NCBI GenBank assembly: GCA_963760285.1
Contig: CAVXCI010000001.1
Location: 124,001 to 188,000 of the forward strand
Reading direction: 5' to 3'
DNA from: PALSA-278 sp963760285
GTDB taxonomy: Bacteria; Acidobacteriota; Terriglobia; Acidiferrales; UBA7541
DNA length: 64,000 nt
A program made the position numbers and the translations under genes. Position 1 is the stretch's first letter. Each line of letters begins with the position of its first letter. Below are positions 36,937-46,170 of this stretch, piece by piece. The notes below the pieces were generated by a model that saw only the letters and a list, made by a program, of their open reading frames with translations, was not told where the DNA came from and searched no databases.

Positions 36937-37185
36937 AAGCCTTCACGGGAAGTGGTAGCACCTCGCTGCGCGGCTGGAGTTGATACCAGTACAGGGAGTG
37001 GTTGTCCCGGTCCTTCCAGCCGCGCACTTCAACACCGTACTTCTTCTTCAAGTCCCACACTCTGGCTCCCACGCGGGCGAGCGAGGGGGCGGGGGCCGTA
37101 TACCTTCTCTACCCTCTCGTCTGTGCGGATGGGCCGCCCGCCTTCAGGAGTTCATATAACTTCTGTGTTTGGCTTGGGTTTTCAT
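36887..37185 (-). pseudogene. Broken winged-helix (HTH_39-like) protein
   Basis: The intact C-terminal half reads VGARVWDLKKKYGVEVRGW then DNHSLYWYQLQP, the recognition-helix and wing pattern of HTH_39-type DNA-binding domains found in phage and mobile elements. The N-terminal helices (QKLYELLKAGG, DERVEKVYGP) are present but lie in two other frames, and an ATG for MKTQAKH is at 37185. At least two indels break it. Whether these are biological or sequence errors cannot be decided here. Confidence 0.5.
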
Positions 37186-37291
37186 GACAGACTGTGTTTT
37201 CTTCTCCAAAGCTTAGACCTTTTGCCGCGAACGCCGGTATTCATAAAAGCAGAGGGACTCTGGCCGTTATCCGACCAGTACAGGAGAGCGT

Positions 37292-37396
37292 ATGAGACTA
37301 AAGTCTTTCTTGGTTCAGCTCGTGGATGACCTGTTGTTCGCGGCAATGATTTACCATTGCTTCATTCAGGAAATCCGAAATCTGTTCGCCCACTGA
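37292..37396 (+). CDS. Possible 34-aa amphipathic peptide
   Basis: MRLKSFLVQLVDDLLFAAM then a tail IYHCFIQEIRNLFAH. AGGAG lies 5-9 bases upstream of the ATG and a GC-rich hairpin follows the stop by 16 bp, so a small transcription unit is possible. It would form a single hydrophobic/amphipathic helix, like small membrane peptides or type I toxins. No homologue recognised; could be chance. Confidence 0.35.
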   Translation: MRLKSFLVQLVDDLLFAAMIYHCFIQEIRNLFAH

Positions 37397-37412
37397 GCAA
37401 GTGCCCACCCGA

Positions 37413-37432
37413 GGGCGGGATTATTCCCGCCC
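37413..37432 (+). terminator. GC hairpin GGGCGGGA-TTAT-TCCCGCCC
   Basis: Perfect 8-bp stem with a 4-base loop, 16 bp after the 34-codon ORF. There is no clear U-tract, so terminator function is uncertain. Confidence 0.45.
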
Positions 37433-37529
37433 AGTACGGGTGTCCCGGCCGTCGATGCCCCCGGGTTGTCACACCACGCGCATTCACTGTTACAGAAGCT
37501 ACTGTTGCTTTTTCCTGCGGAATTCTGAC

Positions 37530-37665
37530 AATAGGTCAGAACTATGTCCAGACGGCGGAAGAAGGGGCCAAAACGCAATTTCTAATCGCTACACATTGTA
37601 CAGTCGCAAAATGCTAACTCTCGTAAAATCAACCACATCCGCATTTCTAATCGCTACACTTTTGA
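37530..37665 (-). repeat. Right terminal inverted repeat
   Basis: 136 bp, inverted relative to 34181-34317. It carries TTTCTAATCGCTACAC at 37579-37594 and 37644-37659, again 65 bp apart, so the geometry equals the left end although the four-base core differs (AGCG versus CCCT on the same strand). Confidence 0.85.
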
Positions 37666-37757
37666 GATGTGCTTCGCCCGGCCTTCAAGTCGCACCTGAA
37701 CCCTGAAAACCCAGCCGCAGCATCCCAGAAACTCACCTGCCGGGCATCCCAAGGACC

Positions 37758-38510
37758 TCAATCCGGACGCCCGGGCTGCTCCAGGTACTCCGGATCGCGC
37801 TTCCAGCCGGTGAAAATGGAGACGAAGTTTTTCCATCCGTGGAGAATGACCATCACCAGATGGCCGAGGACGAAAGCGGTCAGCAAACAGAGCACGGAAA
37901 AATGCCAGACGCGCGCGAGATGAAATCCGCCCAGCGGCCACGCCAGAAAAGAAAGCTGGACGGGCTTGTAAAGGACGAAGCCGGTCCAAACGGAAAGCAC
38001 GGCGATGAGGATCACGGAAGTGTAAGCCAGCTTCTGCAGCGGGTTATAGGGTTCCGCGGCGTCGGGTTTCGGTCCGCGGAAAAAATAGTAGCGCGCCATG
38101 GGCCAGACGCCGCCCGCATCGCGGAGGGTGAACAATGTCTGCCGGTAATTCCCGCTGGCGAATTGATAGCCCACATAAATCAATCCCGTGGCCAGATAAA
38201 TCCAGGCGAAAGTGAGGTGCCATTGCAGCGCTCCGCCGAGCCAGCCGCCGATTCGCAGAGCGCCCGGAATGAGGACAAAATTCTTCTGCGGAATTTTGGG
38301 GCCGAAACTGGGAAAGGCCATGAAGATTTGCAGTCCGCTGCCGGCCAGGATGAACAACGAAACCGTATTCAGCCAGTGGCAGAAGCGAACGATGAACGGA
38401 TGCTCGTAGGCCGCGGCGCGCTCGCGGCCGGTTTTTGGAGATTGCCAGCGCAGGACGCGCGAAGGCAGCAACGGCGGCTTTTTTGCGGCAGTCGTGGCGC
38501 GGGCGCTCAT
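37758..38510 (-). CDS. Membrane cytochrome b subunit (PF01292-like)
   Basis: 250 residues from MSARATTAAKK. Four main helices carry heme-ligand histidines: EHPFIVRFCHWLNTVSLF, ALQWHLTFAWIYLATGLIY, GFHLARVWHFSVLCLLTAF and LGHLVMVILHGW. This is the pattern of the di-heme b561/formate-hydrogenase gamma-type family. Its ATG overlaps the stop of the molybdenum oxidoreductase gene by four bases (ATGA), so the two are coupled and form one complex in which the cytochrome links the catalytic subunit to quinones. It is not the shorter MsrQ type. Confidence 0.85.
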   Translation of the reverse strand: MSARATTAAKKPPLLPSRVLRWQSPKTGRERAAAYEHPFIVRFCHWLNTVSLFILAGSGLQIFMAFPSFGPKIPQKNFVLIPGALRIGGWLGGALQWHLTFAWIYLATGLIYVGYQFASGNYRQTLFTLRDAGGVWPMARYYFFRGPKPDAAEPYNPLQKLAYTSVILIAVLSVWTGFVLYKPVQLSFLAWPLGGFHLARVWHFSVLCLLTAFVLGHLVMVILHGWKNFVSIFTGWKRDPEYLEQPGRPD

Positions 38511-39226
38511 ATTCCCGCGTACCAGTCGTATCCCTGGTCCTCCCAATAGCCTTTCTTCGGGATCACGTCGGTGACGCGCAGCAGCGTGAGATATTTCGCG
38601 GATTTATAGCCAAGCTTGGTGGGAACACTCAGGCGCACGGGAGCGCCATGCTCGCGCGGCAGCGGCTGGTCGTACATTTCATAACACAGCAGCGATTGCG
38701 GATGCATGGCCGTGGGCATGTCCAGAGTTTCGTAGTAGTCGTCGGCGCATTCGGTGTAGAGAAATTTCGCGCGGGGATTCGCGCCCACCATCCGGAGGAA
38801 ATCGGAAAGGCGCGCGCCGCCAAAACTGACGACCGCGTCCCAGCCTTCCACGCAAATGTGCTTGGTGTTCTGGCGCTGGAGGGGAAGCGCCTGAATCTGG
38901 TCCAACTTGTAATCGCCGGGATGCTGGACGTCGCCCTCGACTTTGAGCGTCCAGGTGGCGAAATCAATGCCGGGATCGTCCACGTCGTAGGTGTTCACAT
39001 AGAAACGGTCCAGAGGCACAACGGCGGAGTCCGCATAGGTGCGCGCGAGATGCTCCCTGCGGAAGGCCGCGCCGGAAATCCAGTCATTGAACGAAAGGCC
39101 GGCATCGAGCAGCGCGGGACGAAAACGCGGCAAGGCGAACGCTCCCAGCAAAAGCAGGGGGCTGAGTTTCAGAAGATCGCGGCGCGCCATGCGGCGGGCG
39201 GCGCGTCCATTGTCAACCGGCTTCAC
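38507..39226 (-). CDS. Molybdopterin-dependent oxidoreductase (sulfite oxidase/MsrP fold)
   Basis: 239 residues. The N-terminus ARRMARRDLLKLSPLLLLGA resembles a twin-arginine signal, pointing to folded export to the periplasm. The cofactor cysteine is in KHICVEGWDAVVSFGG, the family HxCVEGW motif. TLKVEGDVQHPGDYKLDQI, GARLSDFLRMVG, YYETLDMPTAMHPQSLLCYE and APVRLSVPTKLGYKSAKYL follow as in sulfite oxidase-family proteins. The substrate could be a sulfoxide, sulfite or another small compound. Coupling with a cytochrome b suggests electron exchange with the quinone pool. The msrB gene about 3.5 kb away may be part of the same oxidative-damage theme. Confidence 0.85.
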   Translation of the reverse strand: MKPVDNGRAARRMARRDLLKLSPLLLLGAFALPRFRPALLDAGLSFNDWISGAAFRREHLARTYADSAVVPLDRFYVNTYDVDDPGIDFATWTLKVEGDVQHPGDYKLDQIQALPLQRQNTKHICVEGWDAVVSFGGARLSDFLRMVGANPRAKFLYTECADDYYETLDMPTAMHPQSLLCYEMYDQPLPREHGAPVRLSVPTKLGYKSAKYLTLLRVTDVIPKKGYWEDQGYDWYAGI

Positions 39227-39316
39227 GATGTCTCCACCAACCTATTAAACCATATACACGAGTACGCTCCGCCACCCTGTATGGGATTGCCGCGCGCAGA
39301 AAAAGTTTCGTGCTGG

Positions 39317-39351
39317 AAAACAAAAGAGGGCCACCGTGACGGATGGCCCCC
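39317..39351 (-). terminator. Rho-independent terminator of the TonB receptor gene
   Basis: On the minus strand GGGGGCCA-T-CCG-TCA-CGG-TGGCCCTC followed by TTTTGTTTT, 29 bp after the stop codon. The long GC stem and T-rich tail are a classical intrinsic terminator. Confidence 0.85.
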
Positions 39352-39379
39352 TGATGAAAAGCCGGATTGGCGTGATTGC

Positions 39380-42300
39380 CTAGAACGTCACGCGGACGCC
39401 GATCTGGGCGGCAAAGGGAATGCCGACGGTGGTGCCGGGGCCGAAGAAATCGCCGAACGTGCCCGCGGGCTCGCGCAACTGATTGATGCTGGTGAGCGGC
39501 GCGGTCTGCGAGCAGGTGGCGTTGGCGCACACGCTGGTGATGTTCCCATACTCATTGGACGGGGATCAAGGGATAACTGGTACCGGGGATGGTCAACGCG
39601 GGAATGTTGGTTACATAGTTGGCGCCGGCATTCGCGCGGTTGAGAAGGTTGAAGAACTCGATGAACGGCATGATGTTAAATCGCTCGCTAATCTGTATGG
39701 GACGGGCCACGCGCAGGTCTACCTGCATATAGGGGGTTCCGCGCAAACTATCGAGAGGAAGCTGGACGCCATTGACCACCGCGCGGTCATTGGTGACGAG
39801 GCCCGCGCCGTTCACGTCCACCGGGGTGGTGAACTGGAACGGCCGCGCGCTTTCGAGTTGGGTCAGCGTGCTGAGCTCGAATTTGCCGGGCAGATGCAGA
39901 ATGCCCGACAAAACAAAACGGCTGCGAACGTCTTCGCCGGAGGGGCCATTGTCTCCCGGACCGAAAGGATTCAGCGGATTGCTGACCAGATTGACGTAGT
40001 CGTCCAGTTCCCCCAGGACGGCGCCCCAGGTAGTGGCCTTGGAAAGCGTGTAGTGCGCGGTGAATTCATACCATTTGGCGCTGTGTGACAAGAGAAAGGA
40101 AACCCCGTTGTAATCGGACCGATTGTCGGAACGGTAGACGAAAGATTGGGGACATACTCCTGCTGAATTACCTGGTCGGCCGCCGAAATGCCCGCGCAGG
40201 GATTGGCGGGATTGCCGGAATACCCCGGCAATAGCGGGGAGCAGATCGTGTAGCCCGCCGCGTACTGATAGTTTCGGAAAGCGTGGTCGCCGGTGCTGTG
40301 CTCGTATTGGACATTCACATGCCAGCGTATTGCCGAATTCATGCTCCATGCCCAGCATTATATTCCAGGGTATAAGGCGTCTTATAGCCGGGAGCGATGA
40401 TGGACCCTTGAATGTCCGCAGGGGTCGCCCATGGAGCCGGGCAGGCAGCCGGGATCGCCAATCAAATTGCAAAGGAGCGGGCGACTGATTAACAGCCTGA
40501 AGCGCGGAGGCCCAGCCGTTCTGACCAAGATCGTTATAGTACATCCCAATTCCGCCGCGGATGACGGTATTGGCGGAAGCCATTCGGCGCATATGCAAAG
40601 CCGAAGCGTGGCGCCATCGCGCCGCGATAATCGGCGGGGCGCCGGTGACCAGTGGAATGCCAGGGCCTTGAGAGTCAGAAATGTGGGTTTTGAAGCTGCG
40701 TGCGGCCTGATCCCAGAAAAAGGCCGAAAGTGGTGTCATAACGCAATCCGTAATTCAAAGTGAGCGACGGCTTGATGCGCCAGCTATCCTGGGCATAGAC
40801 GCCCAAGCGTTGCACGTTTTGCGCAAACGAGCCATCGGCGCCGGGCGCAAATGTGGCTGTGCTCCCATCGGCGACCCGGTGCAAATGCCGCCCGGCTGGG
40901 TGGCGGGATTGCATGACGTGAAATTGGCGAAATCCTGTGGCGATACTCCGTTCTGGGAATACAAATAGGAGTAGGGATTGTTGTTGAACATATACAGCGA
41001 TTCCGCGCGGGCCGCCAGCACGCCGCCGAACACCGGCTCATGGATGAAATTTACGCCGAAACTTGGGGGTGTGCCGTCCGGTGGTGTTGGTCACGTCATA
41101 GCGGATCTGATCCTTGTCCTGGTTGCGCAGGACGGGGAAAGCGGTAATCGGCGTAACGAATTGATTGTCGCCAAAAGTTTCAAATCCTGAAGTGGTCAGC
41201 GAAGTGGTGCTGAAAGGGAAAGCGTAGGCAAAACCCAAATCAGAATTGGGCGTCTGGGTCAGATGGATGGCGTTGGCCTGAAAGGTAAGCACTCCCAGCC
41301 AGGATTGGCTGAACTGAAAATTATTGCTGAGCCAGAATGCTGTAGTAGTTCGTTACCGTGTAGGCTCCGGTGGACGGCAACGAACCCTGCTGCACAAGAT
41401 TGTTTACTGTATTATTCCGGTCCAGCGACCCACGCAGAAACCACTGTGAGCGGGAGGACTGCGAGAAATCCATGCGTCCTGTCCACAAGTATCCCGGAAA
41501 GGAACGGCGGCGTATGGCGGAACAGGAATATTCGTTACGCCCGGAACTAACCCAACGCGGCAAGCTGAGAAAGCGCCTGGAACTGGGCCAGATTTTCAGA
41601 ACTGTAAGCAATGGAGGCATTTTCATCCACATATTCGAAGGACGGAAAAAACCCACAATTTTTGTTTTTTTACGGGTCCCCCGACGGTGCCCACATAATT
41701 CTGGCGGCCAAAGGGCTGCTTCGGTTCGCTGGGCGGGTTATCATTTGGATTGCGCGCGTTCAGGTCCGTTCCGCGGTAATAAAATGCGCCGCCGCCGTGC
41801 CAGTCATCTGCGCCACGGCGCGTGGAAACGATGATGGATCCACCGTTGGTGCGCCCGAGTATCGGCATCATATCCCGCGGTGCGGACAGTAAATTCCTGA
41901 ATGGCGTCCGGCGAATAACTCTGCAAAATGCCGCCAATCCAGTCGTCATTGTTATCTCCGCCGTCCACGGAGATGTCCACGTTCAAGCCGGAGCTGCCAC
42001 CGAAGGAAATGGCCGTGGTCCGCGCCTTGGTGGGATCGGAGGGCTCCACCGGCTCGGTCATGGGAACCATAAAGGCGATGTTGGCGAAGCTGCGCGAAGC
42101 CAGGGGAATTTGCGAGAGGTCATATTGAGTGACCACGCCCTTTTCCACGCTGGAGGTGGTCTCCACCGGCTGCGTGGAAATGGAGGAGGCCTGGCCTTGT
42201 ACGGTGACGGTCTGTTGCTGCGCCTCGGGGAGCAGAACCACGGCCACGCTAATGGGGCTGCTCACCAGAACCCGCACCTTCGACTCCGCCGGGGCAAATC

Positions 42301-42577
42301 CCTTGGCTTTCACCGTCAGTGTGTACTCGCCGGGGTCCAGCGAGGCAACCACAAATTCACCCGAGGCATTGGCGGTGAGGGTGCGCATGACATACGGCGC
42401 CTGCGATTCCACAGTGATGGAGGCCGAGGGTACGCGCGCTCCGCTCGAATCCGCAACGGTTCCCACCACGCTGCCTTGAGTGAATTGCGCGCGGGCCGGA
42501 GCGGCCAGGAACTGAATAAACGCAAAACTCAATGCAAAACAGAGAATTTGAAATCGCGACAAGATTCGGCTTGGCAT
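39380..42577 (-). CDS. Oar-like TonB-dependent receptor with N-terminal Cna/CarbopepD-reg domain, frameshifted
   Basis: Starts MPSRILSRFQILCFALSFAF with a signal peptide cut after ARA. Next is a carboxypeptidase-regulatory-like domain (GSVVGTVADSSGARVPSASI, SGEFVVASLDPGEYTLTVKA) and a plug-like region (SSVEKGVVTQYDLSQIPLAS, DGGDNNDDWIGGILQSYSPD, EFTVRTAGYDAD). Across several frames it then reads as an outer-membrane barrel (GGSIIVSTRRGADDWHGG, TLTQLESARPFQF) ending in GVRVTF with a terminal Phe, required for outer-membrane insertion. Frame changes near 41860, 41650, 41300, 41050, 40760, 40330 and 39560 break it. This family is very abundant in Acidobacteria and is linked to uptake of large substrates. 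Confidence 0.8.
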
Positions 42578-42774
42578 CCGTCCCCCTGGACCCCCAAGAA
42601 ATTCCCACAAATTCGGGCTGGAGTATGACAAACGAAAGGGGAGGAGTCTACAAATTTTTCATGTAAACTTCATGTAGCCGACAGGGCTGCTTTCGAGAGA
42701 TTTTGCGGGAAGTAAGGCGTTCGCCGCGCCCCGGGCGGAACGAACGCAGGGCTCCGGGCGCGCCGCCGGGGCGG

Positions 42775-43167
42775 TCAGGCCTTTTTCTTTTCCACGTGAT
42801 TCAAAGCCGCGGAATTGATGCAGTAGCGCAGGCCGGTGGGTTGCGGGCCATCGTCGAATACATGTCCCAAATGGGCGTCGCAACGGCTGCATACCACTTC
42901 GCGCCGCGTCATTCCATGACTGGAGTCGGTTTCCGTGCGGACGTTTTCCTCGCCGGCGGGCTGCCAGAAGCTTGGCCAACCCGAACCGGAGTGAAATTTC
43001 GCGCCGGATTCGAAAAGCGGCTGGCCGCAGCAGACACAGACGTAGGTCCCGGGCGTTTCCGTATCCACGTACTCGCCAAAAAACGGCGGCTCGGTTCCCT
43101 TCCGGCGCGTCACTTCATATTGTTCGGGAGTAAGCTGGCGCTTCCACTCCGCATCCGTCTTTTTCAT
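42775..43167 (-). CDS. msrB: Peptide-methionine (R)-S-oxide reductase MsrB
   Basis: 130 residues from [19 protein letters not shown], whose ATG follows GGAGGACATC. A longer frame is open to 43431 but is antisense to the next gene's promoter. It has the zinc-binding pairs CVCC and CSRC, the substrate region [13 protein letters not shown] and the catalytic cysteine in [10 protein letters not shown]. It repairs methionine-R-sulfoxide in proteins using thioredoxin. It is divergent from the secreted protein at 43421. Confidence 0.95.
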   Translation of the reverse strand: MKKTDAEWKRQLTPEQYEVTRRKGTEPPFFGEYVDTETPGTYVCVCCGQPLFESGAKFHSGSGWPSFWQPAGEENVRTETDSSHGMTRREVVCSRCDAHLGHVFDDGPQPTGLRYCINSAALNHVEKKKA

Positions 43168-43420
43168 GATGTCCTCCAATTGATCTGGCCAAACTCCACC
43201 AATTGGATGCGGAGATGCGAAAACGGTTTCGGCAATCCGGAGGCTGGCCTTCCCGCGTTCTAATAACAGGACGGCGCTCTCAACACCCCGTGGGGCCCGG
43301 TGAATGGCGCCCGTAGAAAAACTGACGGGAAACATACGCGACGCCGTCTGAATCGAATGTCCATGAGCATTGCCGCTCACAATTAGGAAATTTTGCAGCT
43401 TTCGGGAGAGAATCAACTTT

Positions 43421-44269
43421 ATGACGAACATTCGCCGCCGGATGCCGGCTTATTGGGGGTTGTTGGCTCTGACCGTATTGCTGCCCAAGGTTTGCCCCTT
43501 GATGGCCCAACAACAGCAGCAGCCGACTCCTCCTCCGCCCTCCGGACAGCAACCATCGCCTTCTGACTCCCCATCGCCGGGGCAGCAGGCGCCTCCGGCG
43601 CAAAGCACCACGCCGAATGGTGATAAGCAGGGGACAGAGGATCAGGGAAAAAGGAGCAAGCTGGAAGAGGAAACTGGAACTGTAAACGACCGTATCTTTG
43701 AAGTGATGCCGAACTACGGGACGGTGGAAAACAGCAAGGTGCTGCCGCCGATTTCCACCGGGGAAAAATTTAAACTCGCTACCGCCGGAGTGTTCGACTA
43801 TTTCACGTTTCCGTTCATTGGCGCTCTTGCAGCGATTGACCAGGCCAACAATTCTCCGAAGTCATGGGGCCAGGGATGGGGAGCCTACGGGCAGCGTTAT
43901 GGCGCATCCTTCGCGGACAACGGAATCGGCACGTACATGACCACGGCAATTTTCCCGAGCATTCTGCACGAAGATCCCCGCTACTATCAGATGGGGCAGG
44001 GGAAGTTCGCCCATCGCGCCTACCACGCCGTGAACCGGTTATTTGTCACGCGCACGGACGCGGGACGCGACCGATTCAACTACTCGGAAATCATCGGCAA
44101 CGCAGCGGCGGCAGGTTTTTCCAATGTCTATCACGCGCCGGAAGACCGCACAGTGGGGCGGAATCTGGGCACCTGGGGAATGCTGATCATGTGGGACGGT
44201 GTCTCGAACGAAATGAAGGAATTCTGGCCGGATATCCGCCGCAAGGTGTTCCACAAAAATACGCCGTAG
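43421..44269 (+). CDS. Secreted lineage-type hypothetical protein
   Basis: 282 residues from [20 protein letters not shown], a signal peptide ending near LMAQ. A Gln/Pro/Ser-rich linker ([20 protein letters not shown]) runs to about residue 70. The conserved part follows: [56 protein letters not shown] and [20 protein letters not shown]. Short amphipathic helices with small residues suggest an envelope-associated protein. I have seen this pattern only in acidobacterial-type proteins and know no function for it. GGGAGAG is about 11 bases before the ATG. Confidence 0.7.
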   Translation: MTNIRRRMPAYWGLLALTVLLPKVCPLMAQQQQQPTPPPPSGQQPSPSDSPSPGQQAPPAQSTTPNGDKQGTEDQGKRSKLEEETGTVNDRIFEVMPNYGTVENSKVLPPISTGEKFKLATAGVFDYFTFPFIGALAAIDQANNSPKSWGQGWGAYGQRYGASFADNGIGTYMTTAIFPSILHEDPRYYQMGQGKFAHRAYHAVNRLFVTRTDAGRDRFNYSEIIGNAAAAGFSNVYHAPEDRTVGRNLGTWGMLIMWDGVSNEMKEFWPDIRRKVFHKNTP

Positions 44270-44357
44270 AGACACAGGCTGGGAGTTCCCGTGAAATTGT
44301 GATCCCATGCGCGATGCAGGAAAAATCTCCGCGCGCGTGTTATGATTTTTCAACTGT

Positions 44358-44527
<170 letters not shown>

Positions 44528-44590
44528 CTCGCTACTGCTCTCTTCCGAGCGTCGCGTTGATCGTGAGTGAGCCCAGCTAAGTTTTCCGTC

Positions 44591-45115
44591 TCACGGTTTC
44601 GCTGGCGTTTTCGGCGGGGCTTTGGGTGTTGGTGCCGGGCCGGTCAGAATTCCGCAAATTTCCTTAGCCGCATTCGTCATCTTGTGAGCGGCTCCGCTTC
44701 CGACCAGATCGCCCTTGGAATTGTAAACCGTGTATTCGTTCTGGTGGCCAGACCAGGCCGTTTGTTGCCAAGTCTTCGTGTCCCACACCACCACTAAATC
44801 CGCATTCGCCTTATCAACAGTGATTGTCACGGCTGGACAAGACTTGTTTAGCGTCTTCACTTGCTCCGTGTGCATTTCTTGAATGCCAGCGTGATAGCTG
44901 GACGTGGCAACGTCTTTGGTGGCTACAGACGTTCCTGATTCCGTCCAAGAGTCACGGTCAATCACTAAAACTCGAATTGTTTTTGGTGGCACTGAATCCG
45001 CAGACTTCGGTTGCTGCGATTCGACGGGGAGCACTGTAACGGCCAAGCACACTACGAGAAGACTGAGCAGGAAGATTCGAATCCTCGCCCCCATGTGATA
45101 TACCGCAACTCGCAT
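44591..45115 (-). CDS. Secreted hypothetical protein of the tRNA-Lys element
   Basis: 174 residues from the ATG at 45115, which overlaps the stop of the preceding small gene as TAATG. Signal peptide IFLLSLLVVCLAVTVLPVES is followed by a strand-rich domain: IRVLVIDRDSWTESGTSVA, NADLVVVWDTKTWQQTAW, NEYTVYNSKGDLVGSGAAH and AAKEICGILTGPA, with a Pro-rich tail. The alternation resembles a periplasmic ABC-transporter-like or DUF-type alpha/beta domain, but no family is recognised. It is likely periplasmic. Confidence 0.6.
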   Translation of the reverse strand: MRVAVYHMGARIRIFLLSLLVVCLAVTVLPVESQQPKSADSVPPKTIRVLVIDRDSWTESGTSVATKDVATSSYHAGIQEMHTEQVKTLNKSCPAVTITVDKANADLVVVWDTKTWQQTAWSGHQNEYTVYNSKGDLVGSGAAHKMTNAAKEICGILTGPAPTPKAPPKTPAKP

Positions 45116-45303
45116 TAGGAGCATGGATAAAGCAGGTGCCGAATTAAATCCGGGTTTGAGACTTTAATTCCCGTTGGCTCATACATCGAACCAGTGCGAT
45201 CCGAATCCTTCTGCGCCTCGGCTTCCGTTTCAAAGTATTTTATTCCTTGTGCAAATGCTCGACCGGAAGTATTGCCAGAGAATGATCTGAAATGGTTTTC
45301 CAT
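45115..45303 (-). CDS. Small hypothetical protein, 62 aa
   Basis: MENHFRSFSGNTSGRAFAQG then KYFETEAEAQKDSDRTGSMY and LIRHLLYPCS. Its stop TAA overlaps the ATG of the secreted protein as TAATG, which implies translational coupling. Soluble, no motif recognised. Coupling is the main evidence that it is real. Confidence 0.5.
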   Translation of the reverse strand: MENHFRSFSGNTSGRAFAQGIKYFETEAEAQKDSDRTGSMYEPTGIKVSNPDLIRHLLYPCS

Positions 45304-45476
45304 TTTATTGTACCTCTGCGCGGATTCTACCGCGGAGGAAGGAGCACATCTTTCAACTCTTAATCCGTGTGTTCAAGTATGAAAGGGCGTAGCCACACGG
45401 CAATCGGTTACGATACACTATTCTCGCGGACGCTCATCGTGCACGATACGCATGGACAGCGATTGAGACGGGCCCA

Positions 45477-45932
45477 TCACCGAAATACATCCTCAACGTC
45501 GGGGACTTCGCTCCAGTCGCGCCCACTTCCGATAGCCTTTCGGCCTAACGAGAAAAACCTCACCTGTGTACCCCTTTTCCATGAGGCGAGTAAGACTTGT
45601 CGTGCGTGATGTCTCTTGGCGACCGCACGCAATCGGCGTCCGTCCTCGTCCGTCGGCATGGCAGCTTGACCACCCTTGACTTGAACCAGGATGAGCTGCA
45701 ACGCATCTCCACGTTTCATTCCAAGACGACTCGTTCTGTGGTCTTTCCGAATTGCCAACAGGTCTACCACTCCAACTGACTCACCACCCGACGCTCCGCA
45801 GAATGTGACTAGCTGCCAGCGTGTCCGTGCGAGCACGCGGCGAATTCGCACTTTTGTCATGGTGACTGCCCACCGGGCAGTATTCGAGGCCTTCTTTTGT
45901 GCTTTCTTCCAATCAGTGGGCTGGCGTGCCAT
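45477..45932 (-). CDS. Predicted PD-(D/E)XK nuclease, Mrr-like (Q-x-K variant)
   Basis: 151 residues. The N-terminus is basic (MARQPTDWKKAQKKASNTAR). A helix RRVLARTRWQLVTFCG precedes the acidic motif GESVGVVDLLAIRK with Asp57, followed about 27 residues later by QLILVQVKGG, giving Gln84-x-Lys86. Asp then Q-x-K is the active-site form in Mrr-type restriction endonucleases. A helix GRRLRAVAKRHHARQVLLAS and a final strand TQVRFFSLG complete the core. No DNA-binding winged-helix domain or methyltransferase is attached, so a restriction role is not shown; a repair or resolvase-like role is also possible. Confidence 0.6.
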   Translation of the reverse strand: MARQPTDWKKAQKKASNTARWAVTMTKVRIRRVLARTRWQLVTFCGASGGESVGVVDLLAIRKDHRTSRLGMKRGDALQLILVQVKGGQAAMPTDEDGRRLRAVAKRHHARQVLLASWKRGTQVRFFSLGRKAIGSGRDWSEVPDVEDVFR

Positions 45933-46170
45933 TGACCTTGTCGCTGGTCCTGAACGATCTGTGTCTCTTGAATAATTACGCGTGCGTTCCGTACGTACTC
46001 GCGCCGAGTTAAGGCGAAAGCCCTTCTTTCATTGTGAACCTCTTTTCCAGGATTGAGGTTCAAACGAAGGAACAAGTTTGGGAACAAAACCCCGCCAAAC
46101 ACCCCCTAAAACGATGATACAGGACACAGGGAAATGCTTGACAAACCAACTACATAGCGTTTCGGGAATC

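Larger units (their letters stand above)
37186..37529. other. Right arm of the element, mostly non-coding
   Basis: About 340 bp between the broken HTH gene and the right inverted repeat. It contains only the possible 34-codon ORF and the hairpin listed separately. Nothing else recognisable. Confidence 0.5.
34181..37665. mobile_element. Recombinase-less transposon-like element with long terminal inverted repeats
   Basis: About 3.49 kb bounded by inverted repeats at 34181-34317 and 37530-37665 that are about three quarters identical. Each end holds two copies of GTGT-N2-C-N-ATTAGAAA spaced exactly 65 bp apart, as expected of paired transposase-binding sites. The ends recall IS21-family termini, but I cannot confirm this without a search. 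No transposase, integrase or helper ATPase is encoded. Cargo: an HNH-like zinc protein, a broken VRR-NUC nuclease, a one-helix membrane protein, a 71-aa protein, a broken HTH gene and a possible 34-aa peptide. A target duplication is not obvious. Base composition is lower in GC than the flanks. Confidence 0.7.
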
